NCBI RefSeq assembly: GCF_039534165.1 | Contig: NZ_BAAAUX010000026.1 | Span: forward strand, 1-64,000 | From: Saccharopolyspora_D taberi | GTDB lineage: Bacteria; Actinomycetota; Actinomycetes; Mycobacteriales; Pseudonocardiaceae | Direction: 5' to 3' | Length of the DNA stretch: 64,000 bases | Part shown: positions 50,013-58,548 of the stretch, one piece after another | How the letters are laid out: each line of letters starts with the position of its first letter | How positions within the stretch are numbered: position 1 is the stretch's first letter | Notes under the pieces: generated by a model | What the model was told of the DNA's origin: nothing | Seen by the model: the letters and a program-made list of their open reading frames with translations, nothing else | The model's database searches: none | Translations under genes and position numbers: made by a program

Positions 50013-50948
50013 TCAGTCCTGCACGCGCAGCAGGCCCTCCTGCACGACGGTCGCGACCAGGCGGCCGTCGCGGGAGAAGAACCGGCCGGTGGCCAGCCCG
50101 CGGGCTCCGGACGCGCTCGGCGAGGCGCAGTCGTAGAGCAGCCACTCGTCGGCCCGGAACCTGCGGTGGAACCACATCGCGTGGTCCAGGCTCGCGCCGG
50201 AGACGTTGTCCAGGCCCCAGTAGACGCCGTGCCGGGCCAGCACCGCGTCCAGCAGTGTCAGGTCGGAGGCGAAGGCGACCATGCAGACCTGCAGCAGCGG
50301 GTCGGCGGGCAGCACTCCGTCGGCGCGCATCCACACCTGGCTGCGGGCCACCCGCTCGCCGGTCTCGCGGACCACCCACGGCGGATCGGTGACGTAGCGG
50401 ACGTCGATGGGGCGCGGCTGCACGCGGCCCATCCGCTGCAGCAGTTCGCCCGCCTGCTCGCCGTAGGTCGGCAGCGTCTCCGGGTCGGGCACCTCGGGCA
50501 TCGGCTCCTGGTGGTCGATGCCGTCCTCCTCCAGCTGGAAGGAGGCCGAGAGCGAGAAGATCGCCTTGCCACGCTGCACGGCGACCACTCGCCGGGTGGT
50601 GAACGACCGGCCGTCCCGGGTGCGGTCCACCTCGTAGACGATCGGGATGCTCGGGTCTCCCGGCCGGATGAAGTAGGCGTGCAGCGAGTGCACCGCCCGG
50701 TCCTGCGGGACCGTGCGTCCCGCCGCCACCAGCGCCTGCCCGGCGACCTGGCCGCCGAACACGCGCACCGGGGACTCGGCGGGGCTCACCCCGCGGAAGA
50801 TGTTCTCCTCGATGGTTTCCAGGTCCAGCAGCGCGACCAGGCGGTCCAGCACGGGTTGGCCGTGCGGCACACCGTGGTCCAGCGGAACGGAGCCGTCGGT
50901 CCGGGCGGCTGCCGGGTCTGCGGCGGCGGCACGTGCGGCTTCGGTCAC
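50013..50948 (-). CDS. tesB: Acyl-CoA thioesterase II (TesB)
   Basis: A 311-residue double hot-dog thioesterase that hydrolyses acyl-CoA. It has LVALLDLETIEENIFRG, VFGGQVAGQALVAAGRTV and LDHAMWFHRRFRADEWLLYD, with the catalytic Asp and the Gln/Thr region of TesB. GAGGAG precedes the GTG. It lies downstream of pyk in the same direction, with an 82-nt gap. Confidence 0.94.
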   Translation of the reverse strand: MTEAARAAAADPAAARTDGSVPLDHGVPHGQPVLDRLVALLDLETIEENIFRGVSPAESPVRVFGGQVAGQALVAAGRTVPQDRAVHSLHAYFIRPGDPSIPIVYEVDRTRDGRSFTTRRVVAVQRGKAIFSLSASFQLEEDGIDHQEPMPEVPDPETLPTYGEQAGELLQRMGRVQPRPIDVRYVTDPPWVVRETGERVARSQVWMRADGVLPADPLLQVCMVAFASDLTLLDAVLARHGVYWGLDNVSGASLDHAMWFHRRFRADEWLLYDCASPSASGARGLATGRFFSRDGRLVATVVQEGLLRVQD

Positions 50949-51030
50949 TGCGGACTCCTCGGGTCACTGGCCCGGGGGGCGGGTTTTCCGGGCCGGGGCC
51001 GGAAAACTGCCACCTCCGGGCGGGGTCCGG

Positions 51031-52452
51031 TCAGACGTGGTCTTCCTCGCCCAGCCGGTGCACGCGGATCAGGTTGGTCGAACCGACGGTTCCCGGCGGC
51101 GAACCGGCGACGACGACCACCATGTCACCCCGCTGCGAGCGGCCGAGGGACAACATCGCCTGGTCCACCTGGCGAACCATCCGGTCGGTCGTGTCCACCT
51201 TAGGCACCAGGAACGTCTCCGTCCCCCAAGTGAGAGCGAGCTGACTCCGCACCGACTCCTCGGGGGTGAAGGCCAGCAGCGGCAGCCGCGTGTGCAGCCG
51301 GGCCAGCCTGCGCACGGTGTCGCCGGACTGCGTGAAGGCGACCAGTGCCTTGGCGTTGAGCCGCTCCCCGATGTCGCGGGCGGCGTAGGAGATCACGCCG
51401 CGCTTGGTGCGCGGGACGTGGCTCAGCGGCGGCGGCGCGGTGGAACCGGCCTCGACCGCCTCGACGATGCGGGCCATGGTCTGCACCGTCTCGACCGGGT
51501 ACCGGCCGACGCTGGTCTCGCCGGAGAGCATCACCGCGTCGGTGCCGTCGAGCACCGCGTTGGCGACGTCGGAGGTCTCGGCCCGGGTCGGGCGCGAGTT
51601 CTGGATCATCGAGTCCAGCATCTGGGTCGCGACGATGACCGGCTTGGCGTTCTCCCGCGCGATCCGGATCGCCTTCTTCTGGACCAGCGGGACGTGTTCG
51701 AGCGGGAGCTCCACGCCCAGGTCACCGCGGGCGACCATGATGCCGTCGAAGGCCAGCACGATGGCCTCCAGGTTGTCGACCGCCTCCGGCTTCTCCAGCT
51801 TGGCGATCACCGGCACCCGGCGGCCGACCCGGTCCATGACCTGGTGCACCAGGTCGATGTCGGCCGGGCTGCGCACGAACGACAGCGCGATGAAGTCCAC
51901 GCCGAGCTGGAGCGCGAACTCCAGGTCCTCGACGTCCTTGTCCGACAGCGCGGGCACCGAGATGTCCATGCCGGGCATGGACAGGCCCTTGTTGTCGGAG
52001 ACCGGGCCGCCCTCGATCACCTCGCAGACGACGTCGGAGTCCTCGATGGCGGTCACCGCCAGGCCCACCTTGCCGTCGTCGACCAGGAGCCGGTCGCCGA
52101 CCTTGGCGTCGCCGGCCAGGCCCTTGTAGGTGGTGGACACGCGGTCGTGGGTGCCCTGGACCTCGTCGACCGTGATCCGCACGACGTCGCCGGTCCGCCA
52201 CTCCACCGGCCCGGCAGCGAACTTGCCGAGTCGGATCTTCGGTCCCTGCAGGTCGCCGAGGATGCCCACCGCGCGGCCGGACTCCTTGGCCGCCGTCCGG
52301 ACCATCTCGTAGACCTGCTGGTGATCGGCGTGGCTGCCGTGGCTGAAGTTCAGCCGGGCGACGTCCATTCCGCTGCTTACGAGCTCCGCCATCCGTTCCG
52401 GAGAAGCGGTGGCGGGCCCCATGGTACAAACGATCTTGGCTCGTCGACTCAC
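51031..52452 (-). CDS. pyk: Pyruvate kinase
   Basis: A 473-residue enzyme that makes pyruvate and ATP from PEP and ADP. It has the start AKIVCTMGPATASPERM, the active-site Lys region VIAKLEKPEAVDNL, MVARGDLGVELPLEHVP and the C-terminal allosteric domain. The GTG start has no ribosome site; TAGGCT lies 8 nt before it, suggesting a leaderless transcript. It supplies the pyruvate used by the pdh complex at the left of the window. Confidence 0.96.
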   Translation of the reverse strand: MSRRAKIVCTMGPATASPERMAELVSSGMDVARLNFSHGSHADHQQVYEMVRTAAKESGRAVGILGDLQGPKIRLGKFAAGPVEWRTGDVVRITVDEVQGTHDRVSTTYKGLAGDAKVGDRLLVDDGKVGLAVTAIEDSDVVCEVIEGGPVSDNKGLSMPGMDISVPALSDKDVEDLEFALQLGVDFIALSFVRSPADIDLVHQVMDRVGRRVPVIAKLEKPEAVDNLEAIVLAFDGIMVARGDLGVELPLEHVPLVQKKAIRIARENAKPVIVATQMLDSMIQNSRPTRAETSDVANAVLDGTDAVMLSGETSVGRYPVETVQTMARIVEAVEAGSTAPPPLSHVPRTKRGVISYAARDIGERLNAKALVAFTQSGDTVRRLARLHTRLPLLAFTPEESVRSQLALTWGTETFLVPKVDTTDRMVRQVDQAMLSLGRSQRGDMVVVVAGSPPGTVGSTNLIRVHRLGEEDHV

Positions 52453-52515
52453 GTTGGGTCAGCCTAGTCTGTTGACCGCCAGGTGCAGTACGCAGCTTCG
52501 GATCGGAGAGGGCTG

Positions 52516-52890
52516 TTGCTGGATCATTACAGAACGCAGCTCACGAAGGTCCCGTTCGGAATCGCGGTGCTGGCGAGCCTGGCGGTCCTGTTCACCCCGG
52601 CCTCCGGTGTCCCGGACGCGCCGCCGGGCACCGACAAGGTGGTGCACCTGGTGCTGTTCGCGGCGCTGGCGGCCAGCGGCCGGATCGCCCGGATTCCGGT
52701 GCTGCTGCCCGGATTGGCCGCGTACGCGGTGGTCTCGGAGGTGCTCCAGGTGACGCTCCCGCTGGGCCGCAGCTTCGAGCTCGCCGACATCGGTGTCGAT
52801 CTCGCGGGCGCCCTGGCGGGCTGGTCCGCCGTGGCGCTGGCGCGCCGGAGGCGGCCACGCTCCGTGGTGGCCCCGGCGCGGCGCGGCTGA
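52516..52890 (+). CDS. VanZ-like membrane protein
   Basis: A 124-residue protein with about four helices and the VanZ signatures DKVVHLVLFAALAA and GRSFELADIGVDLAGALAG. VanZ-like proteins are often linked to envelope tasks. TTG at 52516 is preceded by GGAGAGG; GTG at 52483 is an alternative. A 16-bp duplication lies across its stop codon. Confidence 0.8.
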   Translation: MLDHYRTQLTKVPFGIAVLASLAVLFTPASGVPDAPPGTDKVVHLVLFAALAASGRIARIPVLLPGLAAYAVVSEVLQVTLPLGRSFELADIGVDLAGALAGWSAVALARRRRPRSVVAPARRG

Positions 52891-53133
52891 TTCGCGGCGC
52901 GGCTGATTCGCTGGCCGGGGCTGACCGGGCTGTGCACGCTGCTGCACGACGAGCTCGTCTCGCGTCCATGGGCGGTGCGGGTGCTCGCGGCGGGCAACCT
53001 CCTCGGGCCGTCGGTGCTGTGGCTGGTCGAGGACGTCGTCGAGTCGTTCCGCGGCTGCGGCCTTGATCACCCGGCGGTCATCCGCCCGAGGACGCCTGCC
53101 GCACCCGAGACCGGGACCGGCCACAACGGCTAG
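52891..53133 (+). other. Open frame without a clear start, downstream of VanZ-like gene
   Basis: After the VanZ-like stop the same frame stays open for 80 codons (LLHDELVSRPWAVRVLAAG; LWLVEDVVESFRG) with protein-like composition. There is no ATG; the earliest good candidate is GTG at 52975. It could be a small gene, a remnant, or chance in high-GC DNA. The end overlaps the DUF2461 stop by 4 nt. Confidence 0.35.
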
Positions 53134-53831
53134 CGGCGCTTGTCCGAGACGCCGATGTGGTCGGCGCACCACTGGTTCAGCTCGGCGACCTGCCGCCAGC
53201 TCCGGCGCACCCGGTCCAGGCAGGCGCGCTCGTGCAGCACGTCGTCGGGTTCCCAGCGGCGGAAGGCGTACAGGGTGCGGTGGCGGAGCAGGTCGAGCCG
53301 CGGGTGGTCGGCGGCCACGCCGCGCGGGCGGCTCTTCAGCGTGGTGCCGCCGATCTCCCACCCCTTGAGCCCGTCCAGGATCCCGCGCAGCCGCTCGCCG
53401 TGGATCTCGGTGTCCACCGCGGCGCGGAACCTGGCGAGCTGGTCGGACTCGGTGTGGTAGCAGCCGCCCGCGACCATCAGCCCGGCGGCGCTGATCTCGA
53501 CGTAGTAGGCGCCACCACCGCGCCCCTGCTCGATCACGGCTCCGCAGTGCGTCTTGTACGGCGACTTGTCCGGGCTGAACCGCACGTCCCGGTGCGGCCG
53601 GAACACCTTGCCCGCCCCGAAACCCGGGCCGAACTCCGGTTCCAGCTCCGCGATCAACGCCTCCATCGGCGCCCGCACGTCCTGCTTGTAGAGGTCGAGG
53701 TGATCGGCCCAGAAAGCTTTTGAGTTGTCCGCCTGGAGCCCGTCGAAGAACTCCACCGCCCCGTCGCCGAAGCCCTCGAACCTCGGTCCGGCCTCCTCGC
53801 GCGCCACTGCTGCTCCCAGGTCGAACGCCAC
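53130..53831 (-). CDS. DUF2461-family protein
   Basis: A 233-residue protein with the DUF2461 pattern: FFDGLQADNSKAFWADH, RDVRFSPDKSPYKTHCGAV and YYVEISAAGLMVAGG. The function of the family is unknown. No ribosome site is visible; TAATGT lies 9 nt before the GTG, so the mRNA may be leaderless. Confidence 0.88.
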   Translation of the reverse strand: MAFDLGAAVAREEAGPRFEGFGDGAVEFFDGLQADNSKAFWADHLDLYKQDVRAPMEALIAELEPEFGPGFGAGKVFRPHRDVRFSPDKSPYKTHCGAVIEQGRGGGAYYVEISAAGLMVAGGCYHTESDQLARFRAAVDTEIHGERLRGILDGLKGWEIGGTTLKSRPRGVAADHPRLDLLRHRTLYAFRRWEPDDVLHERACLDRVRRSWRQVAELNQWCADHIGVSDKRR

Positions 53832-53843
53832 CGATTCGGCACA

Positions 53844-54308
53844 TTACATGTTGGCGAACTTGAAATACACGTGCCAGCGGGCGTCGTCGCTCTGGTCGAC
53901 CACCACGCTCTGGTAGCCGTCGCCGTTCCACTGCTCGCCGCCTGAATATCTGCTGAGCGAATCCAGTTCCCACCCCAGTTTCCTGGCGTCGCTGGAGATT
54001 ATCGGGGAGTAGCCCTCCTTCAGCGCCGGAAGACCGTTCCCCGACAGAAAGGACTCGACTTCTCCCCTGGCCGCGGAAAAGCTCAGCTGGAGGATCCACT
54101 CGTCCTGCTGGCGCGGGCGGTAGCAGAACTTCTCGTCCGCTCGGTTCGCGGGCAGCTGCAACCCGATGCGCTGGACCGACTCCGGCAGCTTCGCAGCCGG
54201 ATCGCACTGGTCGGAGTTGTCGCCGACGATCCTGCCGTTCGTGCCGCTGTTCGCGCAGCCGGCCGCGAGTACGGCGGTGAGCAGGACCGCGGCGGATCTG
54301 GCTCTCAT
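53844..54308 (-). CDS. Lipoprotein, last gene of an ESX-like operon
   Basis: A 154-residue lipoprotein with signal peptide and lipobox LAAGC (Cys about residue 18), then a soluble domain with two further cysteines. Its ATG overlaps the stop of the large T7-type protein (ATGA). The tight coupling suggests they act together; it may be an immunity or chaperone-like protein, but no domain is recognised. Confidence 0.8.
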   Translation of the reverse strand: MRARSAAVLLTAVLAAGCANSGTNGRIVGDNSDQCDPAAKLPESVQRIGLQLPANRADEKFCYRPRQQDEWILQLSFSAARGEVESFLSGNGLPALKEGYSPIISSDARKLGWELDSLSRYSGGEQWNGDGYQSVVVDQSDDARWHVYFKFANM

Positions 54309-55642
54309 CGGGTCGGGTCCGTCCTTCCTCCGTCGCGATCTCCGGCAGGCGGCTCGATCGGCGGCGCGCTCCCGTCGCCGACGGGCCTGTGCATGACGTC
54401 GGACGACCCGCTGAGCTGGTACTCGCGGGCGAGACCCGTCTGGTGCAGGGTGCCCGGCTCGACATCGGCCACGCCCGTGCCGAAGATGTCCACACCCTTG
54501 CCCTTGTCCCAGTTGTACGGATCTTCCACGTGCACCTTGTACTTCATCTCGACGTTCGGTTCGCCGCCGGGTGACGGCGTCACTTCCACGGCCCCGGTGA
54601 CCTTGTAGTGCATGCTGCCGCTGGCGTAGTACCAGTCGGGTTCGGTCTCCTGGTCGAAGGAGTGGCTTTTCCACTGCGTCTCAACCGGAATCCGCGTGGG
54701 CTGACCTCCGTTCCGGTTGAACTCCTCAACTGCGCGCTTCCGCCATTCCTCGTCGTTGCCCGCGAGTTCTTCCTGGAGGTTCTCGCGGAAACCGGCGGAG
54801 TCCCTGAGCATCAGCCCGGGATCCACCTGGAGAGGTTCGCCGGTGTTGGTCAGGTAGTGCTCCATGTGGCGGGCGGCGTTGGTGTAACCCATCGCGTCCG
54901 CCGCGCCGGCCATCGCGTTGAACTTCGCCGAGGTCACGTAGTCCTGCCAGGTCGGCTCCCGGGCGCCCCACGGACCGGAACCCGGGTTCTCCGCCCAGTC
55001 CCGGGGAGCGGGGTCGGACGGCTTCGGTATGCCTTCCTCCTCGTTGCTGGTGAACCACTCGGCGATCCCGCCGATCCAGTTGCCGGAAGCGCCGATCGAC
55101 GTTTCCAGCAGCGGTTCGGTGCCGCGGATCGCCCTGGCCACCTCGGCGGCCCGCGCTTCGTGGCCCGCCAGCAACTCCTTGGCCTGCGCGATGATCGCGT
55201 CCAGCGCTTGTTGGGCCGCGGCGGCTTGCGCACCGGATTCCGGGGACATCGCCGCCTGGACGGGCGGTTTCGACGCGAGCTCGCGCTTCGCGGCCTGGGC
55301 CTCCCGCTCCAGCCGCAACGCGTGTTCCCGGTTCGCCGCCAGTTCCCCGGACCAGGCGAGCAGCGCCTGGTGGACGGTCTCCACCGCCTGCAACCGCCCG
55401 GCCAGGCGCCGCTGCATCATCTCGGCCATCTGCCGGTAGCCGTCGCCCGCGTCGCCGGTCCAGTTCTCCAGCTGGTTGTCCAGCACCGGGCCGACCTCGG
55501 CCAGCTGCTCGGCGACGTTGCTCAGGACCGCCGCGGCATCGGCGGCCGACGCGGCGTCTCCCGGTGCCGGGTTGAAGCCGAGCGCGGGGAAGTCGGCGAA
55601 ATCCGCGACGGCGTCGCCGATGGAGTCCAGCAGACCCATCAC
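54305..55642 (-). CDS. Putative type VII secretion substrate (WXG-like N-terminus, unknown C-terminal domain)
   Basis: A 445-residue protein. The first 170 residues are helical, with an ENWTGDAGDGY turn matching the WXG pattern, and a long Ala/Glu/Gln-rich helix follows. From about residue 215 a different domain of about 230 residues begins (TWQDYVTSAKFNAMAGA; PDWYYASGSMHYKVTG; YKVHVEDPYNWDKG) that I do not recognise. The GTG start overlaps the stop of the small upstream gene. The layout resembles LXG-style polymorphic toxins followed by a partner lipoprotein. Confidence 0.75.
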   Translation of the reverse strand: MMGLLDSIGDAVADFADFPALGFNPAPGDAASAADAAAVLSNVAEQLAEVGPVLDNQLENWTGDAGDGYRQMAEMMQRRLAGRLQAVETVHQALLAWSGELAANREHALRLEREAQAAKRELASKPPVQAAMSPESGAQAAAAQQALDAIIAQAKELLAGHEARAAEVARAIRGTEPLLETSIGASGNWIGGIAEWFTSNEEEGIPKPSDPAPRDWAENPGSGPWGAREPTWQDYVTSAKFNAMAGAADAMGYTNAARHMEHYLTNTGEPLQVDPGLMLRDSAGFRENLQEELAGNDEEWRKRAVEEFNRNGGQPTRIPVETQWKSHSFDQETEPDWYYASGSMHYKVTGAVEVTPSPGGEPNVEMKYKVHVEDPYNWDKGKGVDIFGTGVADVEPGTLHQTGLAREYQLSGSSDVMHRPVGDGSAPPIEPPAGDRDGGRTDPTR

Positions 55643-56019
55643 TCATCACCGTCCATGACGTCCTCGATGTAGGACTTCGGTTCGCCTGCCGACGCGGGAC
55701 CGGTCGCGGGCACGGAGCTGACCAACGACTCCTCGAGCCTCGCGAACACCGCGGCGAGATCGCTGTCGACGTCCGCGTAGTGATCGGTGCTCTGCGCGAG
55801 CTTGTCGCCGATCTCGGCGAACTGACGGCTCAGGATCGTCAGGCTGTGCCCCACCGCATCGGTGAACTCCTGGCAGGCCGCTGCCAGATCAGCCTGTCCG
55901 GGATCGCAGTCCGCGACCGGAGCCGCGTCCGAACCGGCGTCCGCCAGCAACTCCCCCGCCTGCGCGCAGGCCCGCGCCTGCGCGTCCAGTTCCGCTACCA
56001 CCACTGAGAACTCGTCCAC
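55639..56019 (-). CDS. Small ESX-secretion-associated helical protein
   Basis: A 126-residue helical protein starting FSVVVAELDAQARACAQAGE, with SLTILSRQFAEIGDKLAQST in the middle and an acidic end (DVMDGDE). This resembles the EspC-like or WXG partner proteins encoded before T7 substrates. AGGGGGG precedes the GTG. It is the first gene of a three-gene operon with GTGA and ATGA overlaps. Confidence 0.75.
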   Translation of the reverse strand: MDEFSVVVAELDAQARACAQAGELLADAGSDAAPVADCDPGQADLAAACQEFTDAVGHSLTILSRQFAEIGDKLAQSTDHYADVDSDLAAVFARLEESLVSSVPATGPASAGEPKSYIEDVMDGDE

Positions 56020-56121
56020 GTGCCCCCCTACCCGCGATTCGCGGGCGGCAGTCTAACCAGACGCCGCGCTCCGTCCGGCCGGAACGCGAGAATCAGGAGA
56101 AGTCCACATAGGACGAATCAG

Positions 56122-56445
56122 TCACCCCACCGATCCGGTCTCGACCAGGAGCACACCGCCCATGACGAAAGCGATGCCGAGGGCCATGACCCACGTCAGC
56201 GGTTCCCTGAACAGCAATCTCCCCGCCACGGCGGTCAGCGCGACGCCCATGGCCGCCCAGATCCCGTAGGCGATGCCGAGGGCCATCCCCTGCCCGAGCG
56301 CGGCGGCCAGGAGGGCGAAGGCGAGCAGGTAGCCCGCGGTCACCGCCGCGTACCACGTCTTGCGGCCGGTCCTCGCGGCGCGCAGCGACAGCGCGGCAGC
56401 GACCTCGACCAGGATCGCGAGCCCGAGGAACAGCCAGGCCATCAC
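56122..56445 (-). CDS. SMR-family small multidrug transporter, subunit 2
   Basis: A 107-residue four-helix protein with the SMR pattern LAILVEVAAALSLRAA (conserved Glu14-type residue) and GIAYGIWAAMGVALTA. It overlaps the previous SMR gene by GTGA. Paired SMR genes usually form a heterodimeric drug or guanidinium-type exporter. Confidence 0.9.
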   Translation of the reverse strand: MMAWLFLGLAILVEVAAALSLRAARTGRKTWYAAVTAGYLLAFALLAAALGQGMALGIAYGIWAAMGVALTAVAGRLLFREPLTWVMALGIAFVMGGVLLVETGSVG

Positions 56446-56786
56446 GCGGCCACCTCCTCCCGGACCGCCCGGTGCGACCCGAGCTCGATCAGGAGCACGC
56501 CGACGACGATGAAGCCGATCCCGGCGATCACGGTCGTGGTCAGCGCCTCCCCGAAGAACACCGCCGCGAGCGCCGCCGTCAGGCCCACGCCCAGCGCGCC
56601 CCACACCCCGTAGGCGACGCCCAACGCCATGCCGTTGCGCAGCACGGCGGCGAGGAAGACGAACGAGGCGGCGTAGCCAAGCACGACCAGGGCGTACCAG
56701 CCCGGGTGGCCGGTCGCCGCCTTCAGCGACAGCGAACCGGTGACCTCGCTGCAGACCGCACCGGCGAGCAGGAACCACTTCTTCAC
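56442..56786 (-). CDS. SMR-family small multidrug transporter, subunit 1
   Basis: A 114-residue four-helix protein with AVCSEVTGSLSLKAA (conserved Glu) and GVAYGVWGALGVGLTA. It overlaps both the TetR gene before it and the second SMR gene after it by 4 nt. The pair is repressed, most likely, by the TetR protein. Confidence 0.9.
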   Translation of the reverse strand: MKKWFLLAGAVCSEVTGSLSLKAATGHPGWYALVVLGYAASFVFLAAVLRNGMALGVAYGVWGALGVGLTAALAAVFFGEALTTTVIAGIGFIVVGVLLIELGSHRAVREEVAA

Positions 56787-57319
56787 GCCCGGTCCTCCAA
56801 CATCTCCCGGGCGAGCGCGCGCACGCGGGCCCGCTCGTCGTCGTCGAGGGCGAAGGTGCGGGTGGCGTCGGCGAACCAGGCACCGTCGGCGAGCAGGCGC
56901 ACCGCGGTGAGCCGCGCCCGCTCGCCGGGCGGGAGATCGGCGGGCAGCTCGACCCACGGGCCGAGGCGTTCCTTCCACCTGGCCGTCAGCTGCCTGCGCA
57001 GCCTCGGGTCGGCCAGCATGACCAGGTCCGCTTCGTCGGCGGTACCCGACAGCGCCAGGTCGAAGTAGGCGCGGATCCGCTCGTGCGCGGGCGCTTCGGC
57101 GAGCGGGCCGGGCAGGCGGTCGGCCAGCTCACGCTCCCAGCAGTCGATGACGTGGTCGACCAGCGCGAGCATGAGCGCTTCCTTGGTGCGGAAGTGGTGC
57201 ATCAGCCCGGGTTTGGTCAGGCCCGCCTGCCGGGCGACGGAGTCCAGCGACACGGTTCCGCCGGAGCGCAGGACCTCCAGGGCCAGGCCGAGGAGTTGAT
57301 CACGGGAGTTCGCAGTCAC
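56783..57319 (-). CDS. TetR-family regulator of the SMR pair
   Basis: A 178-residue TetR protein with the helix-turn-helix SLDSVARQAGLTKPGLMHHF. It is first in the operon tetR-smr-smr, each joined by GTGA overlap. The imperfect 26-bp palindrome at 57329-57354, 10 nt upstream, is the likely operator, so the protein should repress its own operon until a drug-like ligand binds. Confidence 0.92.
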   Translation of the reverse strand: MTANSRDQLLGLALEVLRSGGTVSLDSVARQAGLTKPGLMHHFRTKEALMLALVDHVIDCWERELADRLPGPLAEAPAHERIRAYFDLALSGTADEADLVMLADPRLRRQLTARWKERLGPWVELPADLPPGERARLTAVRLLADGAWFADATRTFALDDDERARVRALAREMLEDRA

Positions 57320-57328
57320 GGCTCCACC

Positions 57329-57354
57329 CTACCAACCATCCGGAAGGTAGGTAG
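57329..57354. promoter_or_regulatory. Operator of the TetR-SMR operon
   Basis: A 26-bp inverted repeat with 11 of 13 arm positions matching, centred on TCCGGA and containing CTACC and GGTAG ends. It is placed directly before the TetR start, as expected for autoregulation. Confidence 0.75.
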
Positions 57355-57370
57355 ACGGGTGCCGAACGCG

Positions 57371-57406
57371 GAGCGCCCCCGCACGCGGTGCGGTGCGGGG
57401 GCGCTC
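57371..57406. terminator. Terminator-like hairpin
   Basis: A 14-bp stem (GAGCGCCCCCGCAC and complement) with an 8-nt loop lies just downstream of the small secreted peptide gene on the minus strand. Confidence 0.8.
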
Positions 57407-57423
57407 GATCTACCTGACGCGGG

Positions 57424-57567
57424 TCACTGGCCCTGTCCACCGAGGAGGGAGCCGACGATCGGGAGGCCCCCGGTCAGGTCCTTGACGGGGTCGGCGGCGG
57501 CGATGCCTCCGCTCAGGCACACCAGCGCGGCGGCGGAGGACAGGACGACCGCGATTTTCCTGATCAT
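57424..57567 (-). CDS. Small secreted peptide
   Basis: A 47-residue protein with signal peptide (IRKIAVVLSSAAALVCL, cleavage likely after IAAA) and a 24-residue mature part with PIVGSLLGGQGQ at its end. AAAGGTG precedes the ATG. It resembles the peptide at 13781 in size and in its Gly/Gln-rich end. No family is recognised. Confidence 0.7.
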   Translation of the reverse strand: MIRKIAVVLSSAAALVCLSGGIAAADPVKDLTGGLPIVGSLLGGQGQ

Positions 57568-57720
57568 GACGCACCTTTCTTCGATTGCCGGTCGGACGCT
57601 TTTGACGTTGCCCCAGCTCCCGGATCGGTGCCCGCCCGATCACCACATCGAAAGACGGCCCCACTCCTTCAAGTGAAGGATTTTCCGACGCACCCGGGTA
57701 AACCGTTTCCCGCGCCGTTT

Positions 57721-57855
57721 CTACCGCGTCGTGTGGGTGGCGAGCGGATCGTCCCCGACCTCCGGCGCCAACGGGCGCCCGCCCCCGAACACCACGACCA
57801 GAACGCACCCGACCAGCGCGACCACGGCCAAAGCCCAAGATCTCATCCGAGCCAT
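57721..57855 (-). CDS. Small membrane or lipoprotein-like peptide
   Basis: A 44-residue frame with a basic start, a hydrophobic segment (WALAVVALVGCVLVVVFGGG) that contains an LVGC lipobox-like site, and a short acidic tail. A strong GGAGGGGGAGAGG site precedes the ATG. Unknown function. Confidence 0.6.
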   Translation of the reverse strand: MARMRSWALAVVALVGCVLVVVFGGGRPLAPEVGDDPLATHTTR

Positions 57856-57987
57856 TCGCCTCTCCCCCTCCGCGGTTCCCTCCCCGACCTGACCACGTCT
57901 TCGCCTGGTGCCGGCGGGGCGTTACCCGCGGCGGGATGTGATCTTGTCCCGCCACGGCGACCGCAGGCGGCCCGGTACGGTCCCGGC

Positions 57988-58527
57988 ATGGACCTCCGCG
58001 AATCGGATTCCGTTGTGAACACCAGCGCGCCCTTGACGCCCTCGACGTGGATCGCCGCGTAGTCCCAGCGGCACCCGTCGACGCGGACGTCATCGGCGGA
58101 CGCGATCGACAGCCGGAACCCGATCGCACGGCTGCGCACGATCTCGGCCTGGCGCAGCTTGACGGCCTGCCATGAGGCGTTGGACAGGTCGACGTCCTCG
58201 AACCGCACGTCGGCCAGTTCCAGCGGCGACATCCGCGATTCCGACAGGTCGGCGGAACGGACCAGCGACCGCGCGAGCGTTCCCCTTCCCCCGGCCCCGG
58301 AGAACTCCCCGGACTCGACGAGCAGTTCTTCCTCGTCGAATTCACCCCGGAACGCGAACTCGGCTGCGACGAGATCATCGAGGTCGAACGACGGGCGGCG
58401 AACATCGCGGATCGACGAGGTCGCGCACGGTCTGCTCGGGCTTCGCGGTGCGCGGATCACGGCGGAGCAGGCGATCTCGGCCGCGGTCCTGATCGCCGCC
58501 GAAGCCGGTCTCAGCGTGGGCGGCTAG
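57988..58527 (+). pseudogene. Pentapeptide-repeat-like gene split by a 403-bp inversion
   Basis: ATG at 57988 starts MDLRE and then runs out of frame. The segment 58002-58404 carries the body of the protein on the opposite strand (SFDLDDLVAAEFAFRGEF; LADVRFEDVDLSNASW; FRLSIASADDVRVDGCRW). From 58412 the plus strand carries the C-terminus (IDEVAHGLLGLRGARIT) to TAG at 58527. The segment is bounded by TCCGCGA (57995-58001) and TCGCGGA (58405-58411). Flipping it gives one uninterrupted frame of exactly 540 nt (179 residues). It resembles actinobacterial pentapeptide-repeat proteins. It may be phase variation, a mutation or an assembly error. Confidence 0.85.
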
Positions 58528-58548
58528 CACTGGAGCTACCGTCGGCGG

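Noticed and set aside
57843..58460. Minus-strand frame as an intact pentapeptide-repeat gene
   Set aside because: Its two ends are antisense of the flanks and do not resemble protein ends; the inversion model explains both boundaries exactly.
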